In this document: positions 16,773-25,028 of the stretch, piece after piece | How the letters are laid out: each line of letters starts with the position of its first letter | Numbering within the stretch: position 1 is the first letter of the stretch | Assembly (NCBI GenBank): GCA_037141835.1 | Contig: JBAXBU010000004.1 | Location: forward strand, 1 to 64,000 | Origin: Fimbriimonas sp037141835 | GTDB lineage: Bacteria > Armatimonadota > Fimbriimonadia > Fimbriimonadales > Fimbriimonadaceae | Reading direction: 5' to 3' | DNA length: 64,000 nucleotides | Notes under the pieces: generated by a model | The model's database searches: none | Told to the model about the DNA's origin: nothing | What the model saw: only the letters and a program-made list of their open reading frames with translations | Translations under genes and position numbers: made by a program

Positions 16773-17345
16773 TTGGCAGATACGAGCGATTTTAAAACAG
16801 GCATGGCATTCCAGATGGAAGGCGACATTTGGACTTTGTTGGAATTCCAGCATGTAAAGCCCGGAAAGGGTGGAGCATTTGTCCGAACAAAACTTAGAAA
16901 AGTTAAGTCCGGTCAGGTTCTCGAAAAGACATTCCGATCTGGGGAGAAAATTGAGCAAGTCTCCTTGGAAAAAGTAAAGATGCAGTTTCTTTACAAGCAA
17001 CAGGGCGAGGCTATTTTGATGGATTTGGATTCTTACGAACAAATTCATGTTGATATGTCGACGCTGGGTGGACAAGCAGAATTCTTGAAGGAAGACATGG
17101 AAATAATTAGCCTTCAAGTAAGAGAACAGGTCCTTGGTTACGAATTGCCGAACTTTGTAGAGTTACAAGTCGCTGAAACAGATCCAGGAGAGCGAGGAAA
17201 TACAGTTAGTGGTGGCGCAACGAAAGCGGCAATGCTCGAAACTGGAGCTTCGGTACAAGTACCGTTCCATATCAACGTTGGAGACGTCTTAAAGATTGAT
17301 ACTCGAGGCGGAAGCTATGTTGAGCGAATAAATACGAAGAAATAG
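16773..17345 (+). CDS. efp: Elongation factor P
   Basis: EF-P relieves ribosome stalling at polyproline. The 190-residue product has the three-domain EF-P pattern: DFKTGMAFQMEGDIWTLLEF, then HVKPGKGGAFVRTKLR with the loop lysine (Lys32) that is the modification target in other bacteria, and a C-terminal YVERINTKK. I chose TTG at 16773 because it restores the normal N-terminus (MADTSDFKTGM) and follows a GGTGAAG sequence. Which modification pathway is used cannot be told from this window. A small hairpin (CCATATT / AATATGG, 16734-16752) lies just upstream. Confidence 0.95.
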   Translation: MADTSDFKTGMAFQMEGDIWTLLEFQHVKPGKGGAFVRTKLRKVKSGQVLEKTFRSGEKIEQVSLEKVKMQFLYKQQGEAILMDLDSYEQIHVDMSTLGGQAEFLKEDMEIISLQVREQVLGYELPNFVELQVAETDPGERGNTVSGGATKAAMLETGASVQVPFHINVGDVLKIDTRGGSYVERINTKK

Positions 17346-17369
17346 GCCTCGATAATTGGTGGGGAAATC

Positions 17370-18437
17370 ATGAAGCCAGTACAAAAGAAAGATCCGACAG
17401 AATTTCAGCCAGATATGCTGGGTGAAGTTCCGGTAACTATCGCACGATACGCCTTTTATGGTGGAGCTGGCTTATTGCTGTTATCGGCAATTATCACCAT
17501 TTTTATGATGACTGTTGCCAACGGTGACGCCACTAAAGCAGTTCAAGTCGCAACAAATATCCAATTGTTCCAAAAAGGAATGTTGATCGGAGTTGTTGGG
17601 ACAGTTATTGGTTCAGCTTGGCTATTCTGGGAGGAAGAGATCATGGTTGGCGTCAACCTGATGAGCGCCCTCATACTCTTCTTTTCAAGTTTGATCTTGC
17701 CACTAGTGATGACCTTTACAGCTGGCAACCCAGGTGTTGTGGCTGGATATGCGGCTCTTGACATGGCAGGGAAGGTTTATCTTGGCTTTGCTCTTACCAT
17801 TCTTGTTGTGGACATTGCCCTGCGGGTTAAGACGAGATCAGAGCAAGGCGCAAAGAAAGATAGCCTCAAATATGGCAAAGGCATTACCGAAGAGAGTGAT
17901 CGAAAGAACGTCTTTATGGGTAAATGTTGGCAGCTCCCCTATTGCCGAAAGTTTGTTCGTGAAAAATGCCCCATCTATCATGCGCAGCGAACGTGCTGGA
18001 GAGAGTTGGTTGGATGCATGTGCGAAGAATCGGTTATTCGAGCGGCGATGGACAACAAACCGGTGTCGAAAGAATCATTGCTTTCGGGTGCGGCCATTCC
18101 GCGCAACACAAAATTAACTGATGGGCAAAAGCGTGAACGGTGTAAAACCTGTGTCATTTACAATGAGCATCAGAAGCACAAATACAAGCTCGCAATGCCG
18201 TTGATCGTCATCGGCTACGTTTTCTTCTACATCTTATTCAAAGGACCACTTGCCAACGGGATCAACAATTTCATCAATCAAACCAACGATACGATTAACA
18301 AGGTTACAGTTGGTGGAATTAAGGGCGGTCCAACCGCAGATTTCTTCACGCAGTTCCTCGTTGGTGCCGTTGTGGTTGTCATGTTGGCGTACACGATCAA
18401 GGTTGTTGAGTATGCGATCTTCAAGCTTAAGCTTTAA
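17370..18437 (+). CDS. Six-TM membrane protein with cysteine-rich two-CW-type loop
   Basis: The function is unknown. Hydrophobic segments near residues 22-50, 70-87, 93-116, 126-152, 276-295 and 325-350 predict about six TM helices. Between TM4 and TM5 lies a soluble loop with eight Cys (186, 192, 200, 209, 216, 218, 258, 261), including GKCWQLPYCRKF, KCPIYHAQRTCWREL, VGCMCEE and RCKTC. The repeated Cys-Trp spacing resembles what is annotated elsewhere as a two-CW domain and could bind zinc or an Fe-S cluster; that is inference. It lies 24 bp after efp and overlaps the start of the RtcA-like gene by 1 nt, so the three form one likely operon. Confidence 0.7.
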   Translation: MKPVQKKDPTEFQPDMLGEVPVTIARYAFYGGAGLLLLSAIITIFMMTVANGDATKAVQVATNIQLFQKGMLIGVVGTVIGSAWLFWEEEIMVGVNLMSALILFFSSLILPLVMTFTAGNPGVVAGYAALDMAGKVYLGFALTILVVDIALRVKTRSEQGAKKDSLKYGKGITEESDRKNVFMGKCWQLPYCRKFVREKCPIYHAQRTCWRELVGCMCEESVIRAAMDNKPVSKESLLSGAAIPRNTKLTDGQKRERCKTCVIYNEHQKHKYKLAMPLIVIGYVFFYILFKGPLANGINNFINQTNDTINKVTVGGIKGGPTADFFTQFLVGAVVVVMLAYTIKVVEYAIFKLKL

Positions 18438-19486
18438 TGTCAAGCTTGATCAAACTAGACGGATCTCATGGTGAAGGCGGCGGAGCACTTTTGCGCTCAG
18501 CATTATCAATGTCTGTTCTTACTGAGCAAGGGTTTCAGATTGACCACATCCGCACAGGAACGAAGTTTGTCGGACTTGATGTTGAAGACATTACGCTCAT
18601 TAAGGCTTTGGCTTCGTTATGCGACGCTGACACGTCGGACTTAACTCCTGGCACGCTCAGTCTCTTATTCGCTCCAAAACGCTCGGTAAAGCCCTTTAAA
18701 GGGCTAATAAAGACAGAGCGGAACCCGTCTGGTCGAGGATCCAACGCATTGGTCGTTGCATCAGCCTTGGCGCCGATTCTTGCACGGAGTGGTGGGTACT
18801 CAGAATTTGATGTCGAAGGGGAGACTTTCTCGAATAACTCGATGACTTTCGATTACTTTAAGAATGTCTTGGGAGGCTTTTGGCGAAAGCAAAATCTCCA
18901 AATGCAAAGCGAAATCATTCGGGCAGCCTATTCTCGCGATACTGAGGGTAGTTGTCATGTTGAGATTGAGCCAGGATCTTTTATTGGATCGAAATTTACG
19001 ACTCGGGGAAGAGCCAAATTGCTCCAGGCATCAATTAGCTATTCTAGGCTAAGCCATGGAATAGCCGACCGAGCGGCGTCCCACCTGCAAAAGCTTGCCC
19101 ATTCGGTTAAGGCTACGTTCAATTGTGACCTTCACGAGTTGCCAAGTGATTCCGCAGGTATTCAGATCACCGTTTGGATGCAGTTTGAAAATGGCATGGG
19201 TGGCGGTAGTGCAATGGGCGCAAAGAAATTACCTGCTGAGCAAGTTGCACAAGAGGCATTCGAGAAATGCTACGAATGGATTGCCACCGAGACACCCCTT
19301 GACTCTATCCTTGCGGAGCATGCTTTATTGCCGAGTTGCTTTGCGGAAGAAAGTTCAGAATTTGTAATTTCTGAGTTAACGTCAAGATTCATGACGATTG
19401 CTTGGGTCATCAAACAATTTTCCCCGGTTCGTATCGTAATCAAAGGAGCTCAAGGCGAGACGGGAACCGTAAAAGTCAGTCGGTAG
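18437..19486 (+). CDS. RtcA-fold (RNA 3'-terminal phosphate cyclase-like) protein, catalytic residues altered
   Basis: The fold is recognised from LDGSHGEGGGALLRSALSMS at the N-terminus and from LAEHALLP with the C-terminal SPVRIVIKG block, both typical of RtcA. RtcA makes RNA 2',3'-cyclic phosphate through a covalent His-AMP. Aligned by eye with E. coli RtcA, the His of SCHLLTN becomes Arg (TSRFMT, about residue 317), the R..PGL..QH region becomes T..VGL..ED, and the Asp of LADQ becomes Glu. The canonical adenylation chemistry is therefore unlikely. A non-catalytic RNA-binding role, as in eukaryotic Rcl1, is one option. At 349 residues the length is normal. There is no rtcB nearby. Confidence 0.75.
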   Translation: MSSLIKLDGSHGEGGGALLRSALSMSVLTEQGFQIDHIRTGTKFVGLDVEDITLIKALASLCDADTSDLTPGTLSLLFAPKRSVKPFKGLIKTERNPSGRGSNALVVASALAPILARSGGYSEFDVEGETFSNNSMTFDYFKNVLGGFWRKQNLQMQSEIIRAAYSRDTEGSCHVEIEPGSFIGSKFTTRGRAKLLQASISYSRLSHGIADRAASHLQKLAHSVKATFNCDLHELPSDSAGIQITVWMQFENGMGGGSAMGAKKLPAEQVAQEAFEKCYEWIATETPLDSILAEHALLPSCFAEESSEFVISELTSRFMTIAWVIKQFSPVRIVIKGAQGETGTVKVSR

Positions 19487-19498
19487 AGGTATGGTTTT

Positions 19499-20110
19499 AT
19501 GATGCGTGGTTGGATGTCAATTGTTCTCGTTGGAATGGGTGCCTTATCCTTTGCTGATCGAATAATCGATGTGCCGATCGGCAGATCACTAAAGATGGGC
19601 ACCTTTCAGATTTCCGATCTTGAAGGGATGAATCAGAGTGGTTCGCGGGATCGATACTTTGCCTACGCGCCATTGGTTGGCTTGGAATTTGGAGTTCGGC
19701 AACGGATGCGACCCAATGAATCGGGGCATGCGACATTCGATGTTGCCTACAATCTAGTTGCTCCGGTTGCGGCCCTTTCGCCGGGAATTTCGGTTGGAGT
19801 GCTGGACGGTCTTAACGAAACTTTAGATGGGCGAAGAACTTATGTTGCCTTCACTTTTCGTGAACTGCTTGATGTAGGAGATAAGGGCGCAAACGGCGAG
19901 GCGACGATGGGTATCCAGTTTGGCCACCTGAATTCTGGTTTCGTTGGCGTATCGCTCCCGCTTTCCAATAATCTTAGGTTCTTGGTCGAACACAACGGAG
20001 TCCGAATTTCCACTGGATTCGAACTTGCCATCGATAAGTCAATTCGAGGCCGAATGATTACCCAGGATGGGACGCTTCTTCTTGGACTGAACCTGTCTCG
20101 CCGCTTTTAA
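19499..20110 (+). CDS. Exported protein, probable beta-barrel
   Basis: I do not recognise this 203-residue protein. A short signal-like N-terminus (MMRGWMSIVLVGMGALSFAD) precedes a body of alternating hydrophobic strands with Gly and aromatic residues (HATFDVAYNLVAPVAAL, RTYVAFTFREL, GTLLLGLNLSRRF). The C-terminal Phe fits an outer-membrane beta-barrel insertion signal. It follows the RtcA-like gene by 12 bp. Its 3' end overlaps the convergent plsC gene by 53 nt. ATG at 19502 is an equally good start. Confidence 0.55.
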   Translation: MMRGWMSIVLVGMGALSFADRIIDVPIGRSLKMGTFQISDLEGMNQSGSRDRYFAYAPLVGLEFGVRQRMRPNESGHATFDVAYNLVAPVAALSPGISVGVLDGLNETLDGRRTYVAFTFRELLDVGDKGANGEATMGIQFGHLNSGFVGVSLPLSNNLRFLVEHNGVRISTGFELAIDKSIRGRMITQDGTLLLGLNLSRRF

Positions 20111-20786
20111 CCATCAGTCCGTGAGCATTGCAAAGCTCGACGATCCGTGCTGACAATACTTTTGCAAAGGTCTCTCGATTCCTTTTTTCGTTAGTGTCGG
20201 TACAGACTTCAGCGTAGGAGAACGGCTTTCCATAAACGACGGTTATCACGCTTCGATGAAGCTTAGATGAACCCTTACCGAGACGTTCCTTCGTGCCAAT
20301 CAGTCCGACTGGAATGATCAGAGCGTTAGTCTTTTTTGCGAGGAGCCCAACTCCTCGGCTGATCGGCTGCATGACTTTTCCGTCACCCCGGGTTCCTTCG
20401 GGGAAAATTAAGATCGCTTCGCCCAAGTTTAAGAGTTCAATGGCAGTTCTTACCGATTCAGTATCGCCTTCTCCTCGGTTTACTCGAAAAGCTCCCAGGG
20501 AAGTTATGAGCCATCCCAAAAACTTCTTCTCAAACATTTCTGCTTTCGACATGAATCGAAGGCGCCTGGTGCAACCGCAGGCCACTGCCGGAGGATCGGT
20601 ATGGCTGAGGTGAATTGGGGCGAATATGACGCCTCCAGTTGCAGGAATATTTTCTTTGCCGATCGATCGAAATCCGCCGCCAAGCTGATAGAAAAACACC
20701 CGCATAAACCAGCGGCAAAAGGCAAACCAGGTTGGGTGAGCCTTGGCTATTTTTGAAGGATTGCCTTCCTGCGAAGCACTACTCAT
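20058..20786 (-). CDS. plsC: 1-acyl-sn-glycerol-3-phosphate acyltransferase (PlsC family)
   Basis: PlsC acylates lysophosphatidic acid to phosphatidic acid at the inner membrane. The acyltransferase motif HLSHTDP (H-x4-D), the acceptor-binding block FPEGTRGDG, and VGLLAKKTNALIIPVGLIG are in the expected order. The 242-residue length is normal. Hydrophobic stretches near the N-terminus (FCRWFMRVFFYQLGG) fit membrane association. Its ATG overlaps the stop of the upstream secreted-protein gene by 4 nt, so both are coupled. Its last 17 codons run antisense to the preceding + strand gene. Confidence 0.88.
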   Translation of the reverse strand: MSSASQEGNPSKIAKAHPTWFAFCRWFMRVFFYQLGGGFRSIGKENIPATGGVIFAPIHLSHTDPPAVACGCTRRLRFMSKAEMFEKKFLGWLITSLGAFRVNRGEGDTESVRTAIELLNLGEAILIFPEGTRGDGKVMQPISRGVGLLAKKTNALIIPVGLIGTKERLGKGSSKLHRSVITVVYGKPFSYAEVCTDTNEKRNRETFAKVLSARIVELCNAHGLMVKSGETGSVQEEASHPG

Positions 20787-21376
20787 TGAGCATGCTTTGC
20801 AAGTTGCTTGAGAATGTCATAGGTTACGGAACTGAGCAGAATTTCTCGAATATAAAGTTTTGTTTTTTCTTCGTCGCCAAGCTTCGAAGCTTTTGTTTGC
20901 CCCTCGACATAGTTAGGATCGGTAAGGTTTCGCATGACCGACATTTGACCCTCGTTGAGATGCTTTTTGCAGGTTTCTAGCAACATGTCAACCATCTCGG
21001 AGGTAGCGATTTTTCTTCGAACAAGTAGCGCTTCTTGAACGGAAATAATCTTCGCTTGGAACTCTCGCTTAGGATAACTGCCATCGTTTAGGGCCGATTC
21101 AAGGGACATATCTAGTTCCGCGTTTAGCTTCTTTAGCTCCTTTGCATCGAGTGCTAGAATCTCAGCCTCTTTGGCTCGACATCTCTCCATCGTCGTCATC
21201 AGAGCGTCCATTTGGGTCTTCTTAAGCAACAAAGGAGTGACATATTTGATCATGTTTAGTTTGCTGATTTTTGCAAGAACCTGATCGACGTCTTTAGCTG
21301 CCTGAGAATTATCCTGCGAAAAGCAAAGAGAAGAAGCTAGGGCAAGGCAGATGGCGAGAGAAAATCTAAATTTCAT
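20783..21376 (-). CDS. Secreted helical protein of unknown function
   Basis: This 197-residue product is unrecognised. A clean signal peptide is visible (MKFRFSLAICLALASSLCFSQ, cleavage after about residue 20). The mature part is helical and charged (MERCRAKEAEILALDAKELK), with no cysteines at recognisable motif positions. It lies 12 bp after the small membrane protein gene and overlaps the plsC start by 4 nt, so the three minus-strand genes 21745-20058 look like an operon ending in phospholipid synthesis. Confidence 0.6.
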   Translation of the reverse strand: MKFRFSLAICLALASSLCFSQDNSQAAKDVDQVLAKISKLNMIKYVTPLLLKKTQMDALMTTMERCRAKEAEILALDAKELKKLNAELDMSLESALNDGSYPKREFQAKIISVQEALLVRRKIATSEMVDMLLETCKKHLNEGQMSVMRNLTDPNYVEGQTKASKLGDEEKTKLYIREILLSSVTYDILKQLAKHAQ

Positions 21377-21388
21377 GGTATGTCCAGA

Positions 21389-21745
21389 TTATGAACGCTT
21401 TGAATCGTCGGTCGTTTCGGAATCCGTCACGATTGACACGAAGCTAAGCATTGCTCCTACTTGAAAAATAACGAAAAGAAGCATGAAAATTATGGTTCCA
21501 AATAGGGAAATGAAGCTTGGTTGACTCCAATCCTTGATAGTAGAGGCGACTGTAAGAGCCAGATACGCGCTTGCAAAGGATAGCAGGCTTGCGACAACGC
21601 CTAGAATAATCCTTCGTTTACGTGATAGTGCGGTTAGTTTTTGCCGAATTTCCTGTGATTTCAGGAACAAGATAAATGCAAAAAGTGCAATTAGTGTAAG
21701 AAAAACGATACCAAAGACCCAGATCATTACCTCAATCGTACTCAA
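21389..21745 (-). CDS. Small three-TM membrane protein
   Basis: The 118-residue product is unrecognised. Hydrophobic segments near residues 7-28, 45-66 and 79-103 predict three TM helices, with a basic loop (KSQEIRQKLTALSRKRR) between the first two and a polar Ser/Asp/Thr tail (TDSETTDDSKRS). It is the first gene of the minus-strand set leading to plsC and is divergent from the PfkB kinase gene (17 bp between starts), so that short gap must hold two promoters or parts of them. Confidence 0.55.
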   Translation of the reverse strand: MSTIEVMIWVFGIVFLTLIALFAFILFLKSQEIRQKLTALSRKRRIILGVVASLLSFASAYLALTVASTIKDWSQPSFISLFGTIIFMLLFVIFQVGAMLSFVSIVTDSETTDDSKRS

Positions 21746-21762
21746 CGCGGTAAATTAGCTCG

Positions 21763-22668
21763 GTGGTTTTGGTCTTTGGCACTATTTGCATTGACTGCAT
21801 ACGGCGAATAAGTAGCCTCCCTAACAAGGGTGGTTATTGTGCCGTCGAAGACCAAATTGAGCTTCTTGGCGGAGAGGCTGCCAATACCGCCTGTTACTTG
21901 ACTATGTGGCGTCAAGAAGTTGCACTTGCCGGCAACGCCCTAGGCACTGGCTTTGAGGGCGAGAACCTTCGAATGAAACTTCTGGAAAAGGGGCTGGATG
22001 TTTATTTGCTCCAAAGGGCAGGAACAACACCAGTTTGCGATGTCTATGTAACGGCGGACGGTGATCGGACCATGTTTGGATATGGCTTCCACCATGAGGC
22101 AAATCACACTCCGTTTGATTCATTGCCTTTTCAAGCTGGCCACTGGTTTACGGCAGATCCAAATATTCCAAACGCTAGTCGTTTGGCCGCAAAGATGGCT
22201 CATGTTAAGAAGATGAAGCTCTACCTGATGGACTTTTCCCGAGATAATGAAATTATTCCTAGGGGAGCCATTTGCCAATACGGGACTGACTCCGTCGGAG
22301 AACGGGGAAATTCAGAAGCTAATCTAAAGTGGGCCATGGCTTGGACAGCCAAGCATCAATGCACAACAATTTTAACCGACGGTGGCCTTGGTCTTTATTT
22401 GGCCCAGCCAGGCAAAGAAGCAGTGTTTCTCCCTTCGTTTCCTGCGATTGCCGTCGTTGATTCAACGGGAGCTGGGGACGCTTTCCGAGCGGGAACCTTG
22501 TACGGACTAATCCACAAAAAAAGTCTCCTTCACTGCGTGCGATTTGGCGCCGCTGCGGCATCGCTCAAAGTTGCTCACTTAGGTGCCACCGAAAACGTAC
22601 CAAGTCTTAATGAGATTGAAAACTGGATAAAAGCCAACCCGGAGATCGCGCAAGCTTACGACATTTGA
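21763..22668 (+). CDS. PfkB-family sugar or nucleoside kinase
   Basis: This is a ribokinase-fold kinase; the substrate is not identifiable. The signature VVDSTGAGDAFRAGTLYGL near residue 225 contains the catalytic Asp and anion hole, and LLGGEAANTACYLTMW near residue 35 is the N-terminal PfkB Gly-rich block. The C-terminal HLGATENVPSLNEIENWI fits ribokinase-like ends. I chose GTG at 21763, giving MVLVFGTICIDCI, the usual first strand. The 301-residue length is standard. uvrC starts 16 bp later, so they may be cotranscribed. Confidence 0.82.
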   Translation: MVLVFGTICIDCIRRISSLPNKGGYCAVEDQIELLGGEAANTACYLTMWRQEVALAGNALGTGFEGENLRMKLLEKGLDVYLLQRAGTTPVCDVYVTADGDRTMFGYGFHHEANHTPFDSLPFQAGHWFTADPNIPNASRLAAKMAHVKKMKLYLMDFSRDNEIIPRGAICQYGTDSVGERGNSEANLKWAMAWTAKHQCTTILTDGGLGLYLAQPGKEAVFLPSFPAIAVVDSTGAGDAFRAGTLYGLIHKKSLLHCVRFGAAAASLKVAHLGATENVPSLNEIENWIKANPEIAQAYDI

Positions 22669-22684
22669 TCGTATAACTAAGCAT

Positions 22685-24547
22685 ATGCCTATTCGTAAAG
22701 TGCCCGATCAGGTGCTTGAGAAGCTGACAAAGTTGCCCAAGTCACCCGGGTGCTACATTTACACAAACGAGAAAGGCGAAGTTTTGTACGTTGGAAAGGC
22801 AATTGTGCTTCGAAATCGGGTTCGGAGCTACTTCCAGACTTCAACTAAGCACAGTATTCGGATTGAGCGATTAGTCGGCAAAATTTGCGACATTGAGTGG
22901 ATTGTAGTTGACTCAGAGCTGGAGGCGCTGGTGTTGGAATGCAATTTGATCAAGCAACATCGCCCTCCCTATAACGTCCGGCTGAGGGATGACAAATCCT
23001 ACCCTTACATAACCATCACCAAAGAAGCTTTTCCGAGGGTCCTTTTTACACGAAACGTTCGCAAAGATGGTTCTCAATATTTCGGCCCTTATTCAAGCTC
23101 GTATAGTGTTCGCGACACCCTTCAGTTGCTTCATAAGGTTTTTCCGCTTATTCCGTGCGGAAAGAGTTGGAGCGGCAGGAATGAGCAACGTCCCTGCCTC
23201 TATTATCACCTGGGACGGTGCCTTGCCCCATGTGCAGGTTTAGTCAAGAAATCTGACTATGCGGAAGTGATCACCCAAGTGAGCCACGTATTGCTCGGTA
23301 AAGAGGACTTCCTGGTGAATAGCCTTAAGGCCAAAATGGAAGTTGCGGTTGAGGAGCTAGATTTCGAATCTGCTGCCCAAATTCGCGATCAACTTAGCGC
23401 CATTGAACACACTTTGCAGCGGCAAAAAGTACTTTCCAATGATAGCGTGGACCAAGACATTATTGCAGTTGTAAAAGACGAACGTGGCTCCGCAATCCAG
23501 ATGCTTTATGTCCGAAATGGGAAGCTGATTGGCCAACATCAATACTTGCTTGACGGTGCCGCAGATGCTCGACCTGGCGAAGCAGTCCAAGAATTTGTCA
23601 AGCAGTACTACGCCAGTGCGCCTGATGTTCCTCGCGAGATCCTCTTGCCAGTAGAAATAGACGAAATCAATATCGTGCAGGCGTGGCTTAGACAAAAGAA
23701 AGGCTCAGCGGTAACCATTGAAGTGCCAAACGGCGGCGAAAAGCTCAGGATGGTTGAAATGGCGGCAAACAATGCGGAACTCGCCCTCAACGCCTTCAGT
23801 CAAGAACTGGCGGCAAAAGAAGAGTGGGCAGCCGAGGCCATGCAACAGCTACAGGAAGAATTAGAATTACCTTCGTTGCCTCTTCGCGTCGAGGGGTATG
23901 ACATTTCCAATCTTTCTGGCACTGCGCCGGTAGGTTCAATGGTTGTAACCGAGAATGGTGAGGCAGCAAAACACGAATATCGCCGATTTACCATTAAGTA
24001 TCTCCAAGAGACTCCAAATGACTTCGCCATGATGAATGAAGTCATCATGCGTCGACTTCGGAACTATCTTGACGGTAACGTGAAATTCGCAACTCTTCCG
24101 GACCTGTTCATGATTGACGGCGGAAAAGGGCAATTAAGCGCGGCACTCAAAGCTCGAGATGATCTTGGCCTTTCGGTGCCAATGATTGGGCTTGCCAAAA
24201 AGCAAGAATTGATTTTCATTCCTACACACAAGAATTTAGACGGATCATATTCATACCGCGAAGTAGTTTTGCCGCTAACCGCTCCAGGTCTCATGTTGTT
24301 GAGAAAGCTCCGTGACGAAGCTCATCGATTTGCTCTTAGTTTCCACCGAAAGATTCGGGATAAGCGGCTCAATGGTTCGGTTCTCGATGAGGTTCCGGGG
24401 GTTGGTCCTCGCCGTCGAAGGATGTTACTACGGACCTTTGGTTCGATCGAAGGTATTCGGCGTGCAACGGCTGACGATATTGCTTCGGTGCCCACGATGA
24501 CAAAGCAGTTAGCGGCGAAAGTCAAAGAATATTTGACGGAAGCATAG
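22685..24547 (+). CDS. uvrC: Excinuclease ABC subunit C
   Basis: UvrC makes both incisions in nucleotide excision repair. The GIY-YIG nuclease domain is at the N-terminus (PGCYIYTNEKGEVLYVGKA). The UVR motif for UvrB contact lies mid-protein (LDFESAAQIRDQLSAIEH). The RNase H-like domain has EGYDISNLSG and FMIDGGKGQLSAAL, supplying catalytic Asp residues. The C-terminal helix-hairpin-helix pair is DEVPGVGPRRRRMLLRTFGS. The 620-residue length and all domains are intact. No other uvr gene is in the window. Confidence 0.96.
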   Translation: MPIRKVPDQVLEKLTKLPKSPGCYIYTNEKGEVLYVGKAIVLRNRVRSYFQTSTKHSIRIERLVGKICDIEWIVVDSELEALVLECNLIKQHRPPYNVRLRDDKSYPYITITKEAFPRVLFTRNVRKDGSQYFGPYSSSYSVRDTLQLLHKVFPLIPCGKSWSGRNEQRPCLYYHLGRCLAPCAGLVKKSDYAEVITQVSHVLLGKEDFLVNSLKAKMEVAVEELDFESAAQIRDQLSAIEHTLQRQKVLSNDSVDQDIIAVVKDERGSAIQMLYVRNGKLIGQHQYLLDGAADARPGEAVQEFVKQYYASAPDVPREILLPVEIDEINIVQAWLRQKKGSAVTIEVPNGGEKLRMVEMAANNAELALNAFSQELAAKEEWAAEAMQQLQEELELPSLPLRVEGYDISNLSGTAPVGSMVVTENGEAAKHEYRRFTIKYLQETPNDFAMMNEVIMRRLRNYLDGNVKFATLPDLFMIDGGKGQLSAALKARDDLGLSVPMIGLAKKQELIFIPTHKNLDGSYSYREVVLPLTAPGLMLLRKLRDEAHRFALSFHRKIRDKRLNGSVLDEVPGVGPRRRRMLLRTFGSIEGIRRATADDIASVPTMTKQLAAKVKEYLTEA

Positions 24548-24593
24548 GCGATGTTTCGGCGAACAATTTTGGCTAACATCGTATCATAGAGGT

Positions 24594-25028
24594 ATGAGAT
24601 TTTCTCGCACAACAAAAATCGTTGCTCCCATTTTGATGGTTGCTCTATTGGCTCCAATTGCTACCCCGCAAATTGGTCAACTTATTAAGTTGGTGGGAAT
24701 TTGGGAAGTTACCAAGCGCTATGGCGGAGAGGTTAACAATGCCTTCAACAAATTGGTCAAGCGAGATGCAGAAGCATCGAAGATGACGAAGGTGGTTCCG
24801 ATCATCAGCGGTGGGATTGGTGGACGCAAGGCTGTCGGTATGGTTCAGGTCTCTGGCCCAAAAAGGTATTTGGATACGGTTAAGGCTGTCGCCCAAATCG
24901 AACAAGACCTGTTTGGAAAAGAAATTCGTATTCGCGCGATGATCCCGATTGATCAAGATTCGATTGCCAAAGACATTAAGCCGGTCGAGCAGGTTGGCAT
25001 CACCGGAATCGTCGATCTGAAACTCTAA
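24594..25028 (+). CDS. Small exported protein of unknown function
   Basis: This 144-residue product is unrecognised. The N-terminus MRFSRTTKIVAPILMVALLAP is a signal peptide or single anchor. The mature segment contains a Gly-rich turn (IISGGIGGRKAVGMVQVSG) and ends VEQVGITGIVDLKL. It follows uvrC by 46 bp and converges on the Ycf45-type gene, overlapping it by 4 nt. Confidence 0.55.
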   Translation: MRFSRTTKIVAPILMVALLAPIATPQIGQLIKLVGIWEVTKRYGGEVNNAFNKLVKRDAEASKMTKVVPIISGGIGGRKAVGMVQVSGPKRYLDTVKAVAQIEQDLFGKEIRIRAMIPIDQDSIAKDIKPVEQVGITGIVDLKL

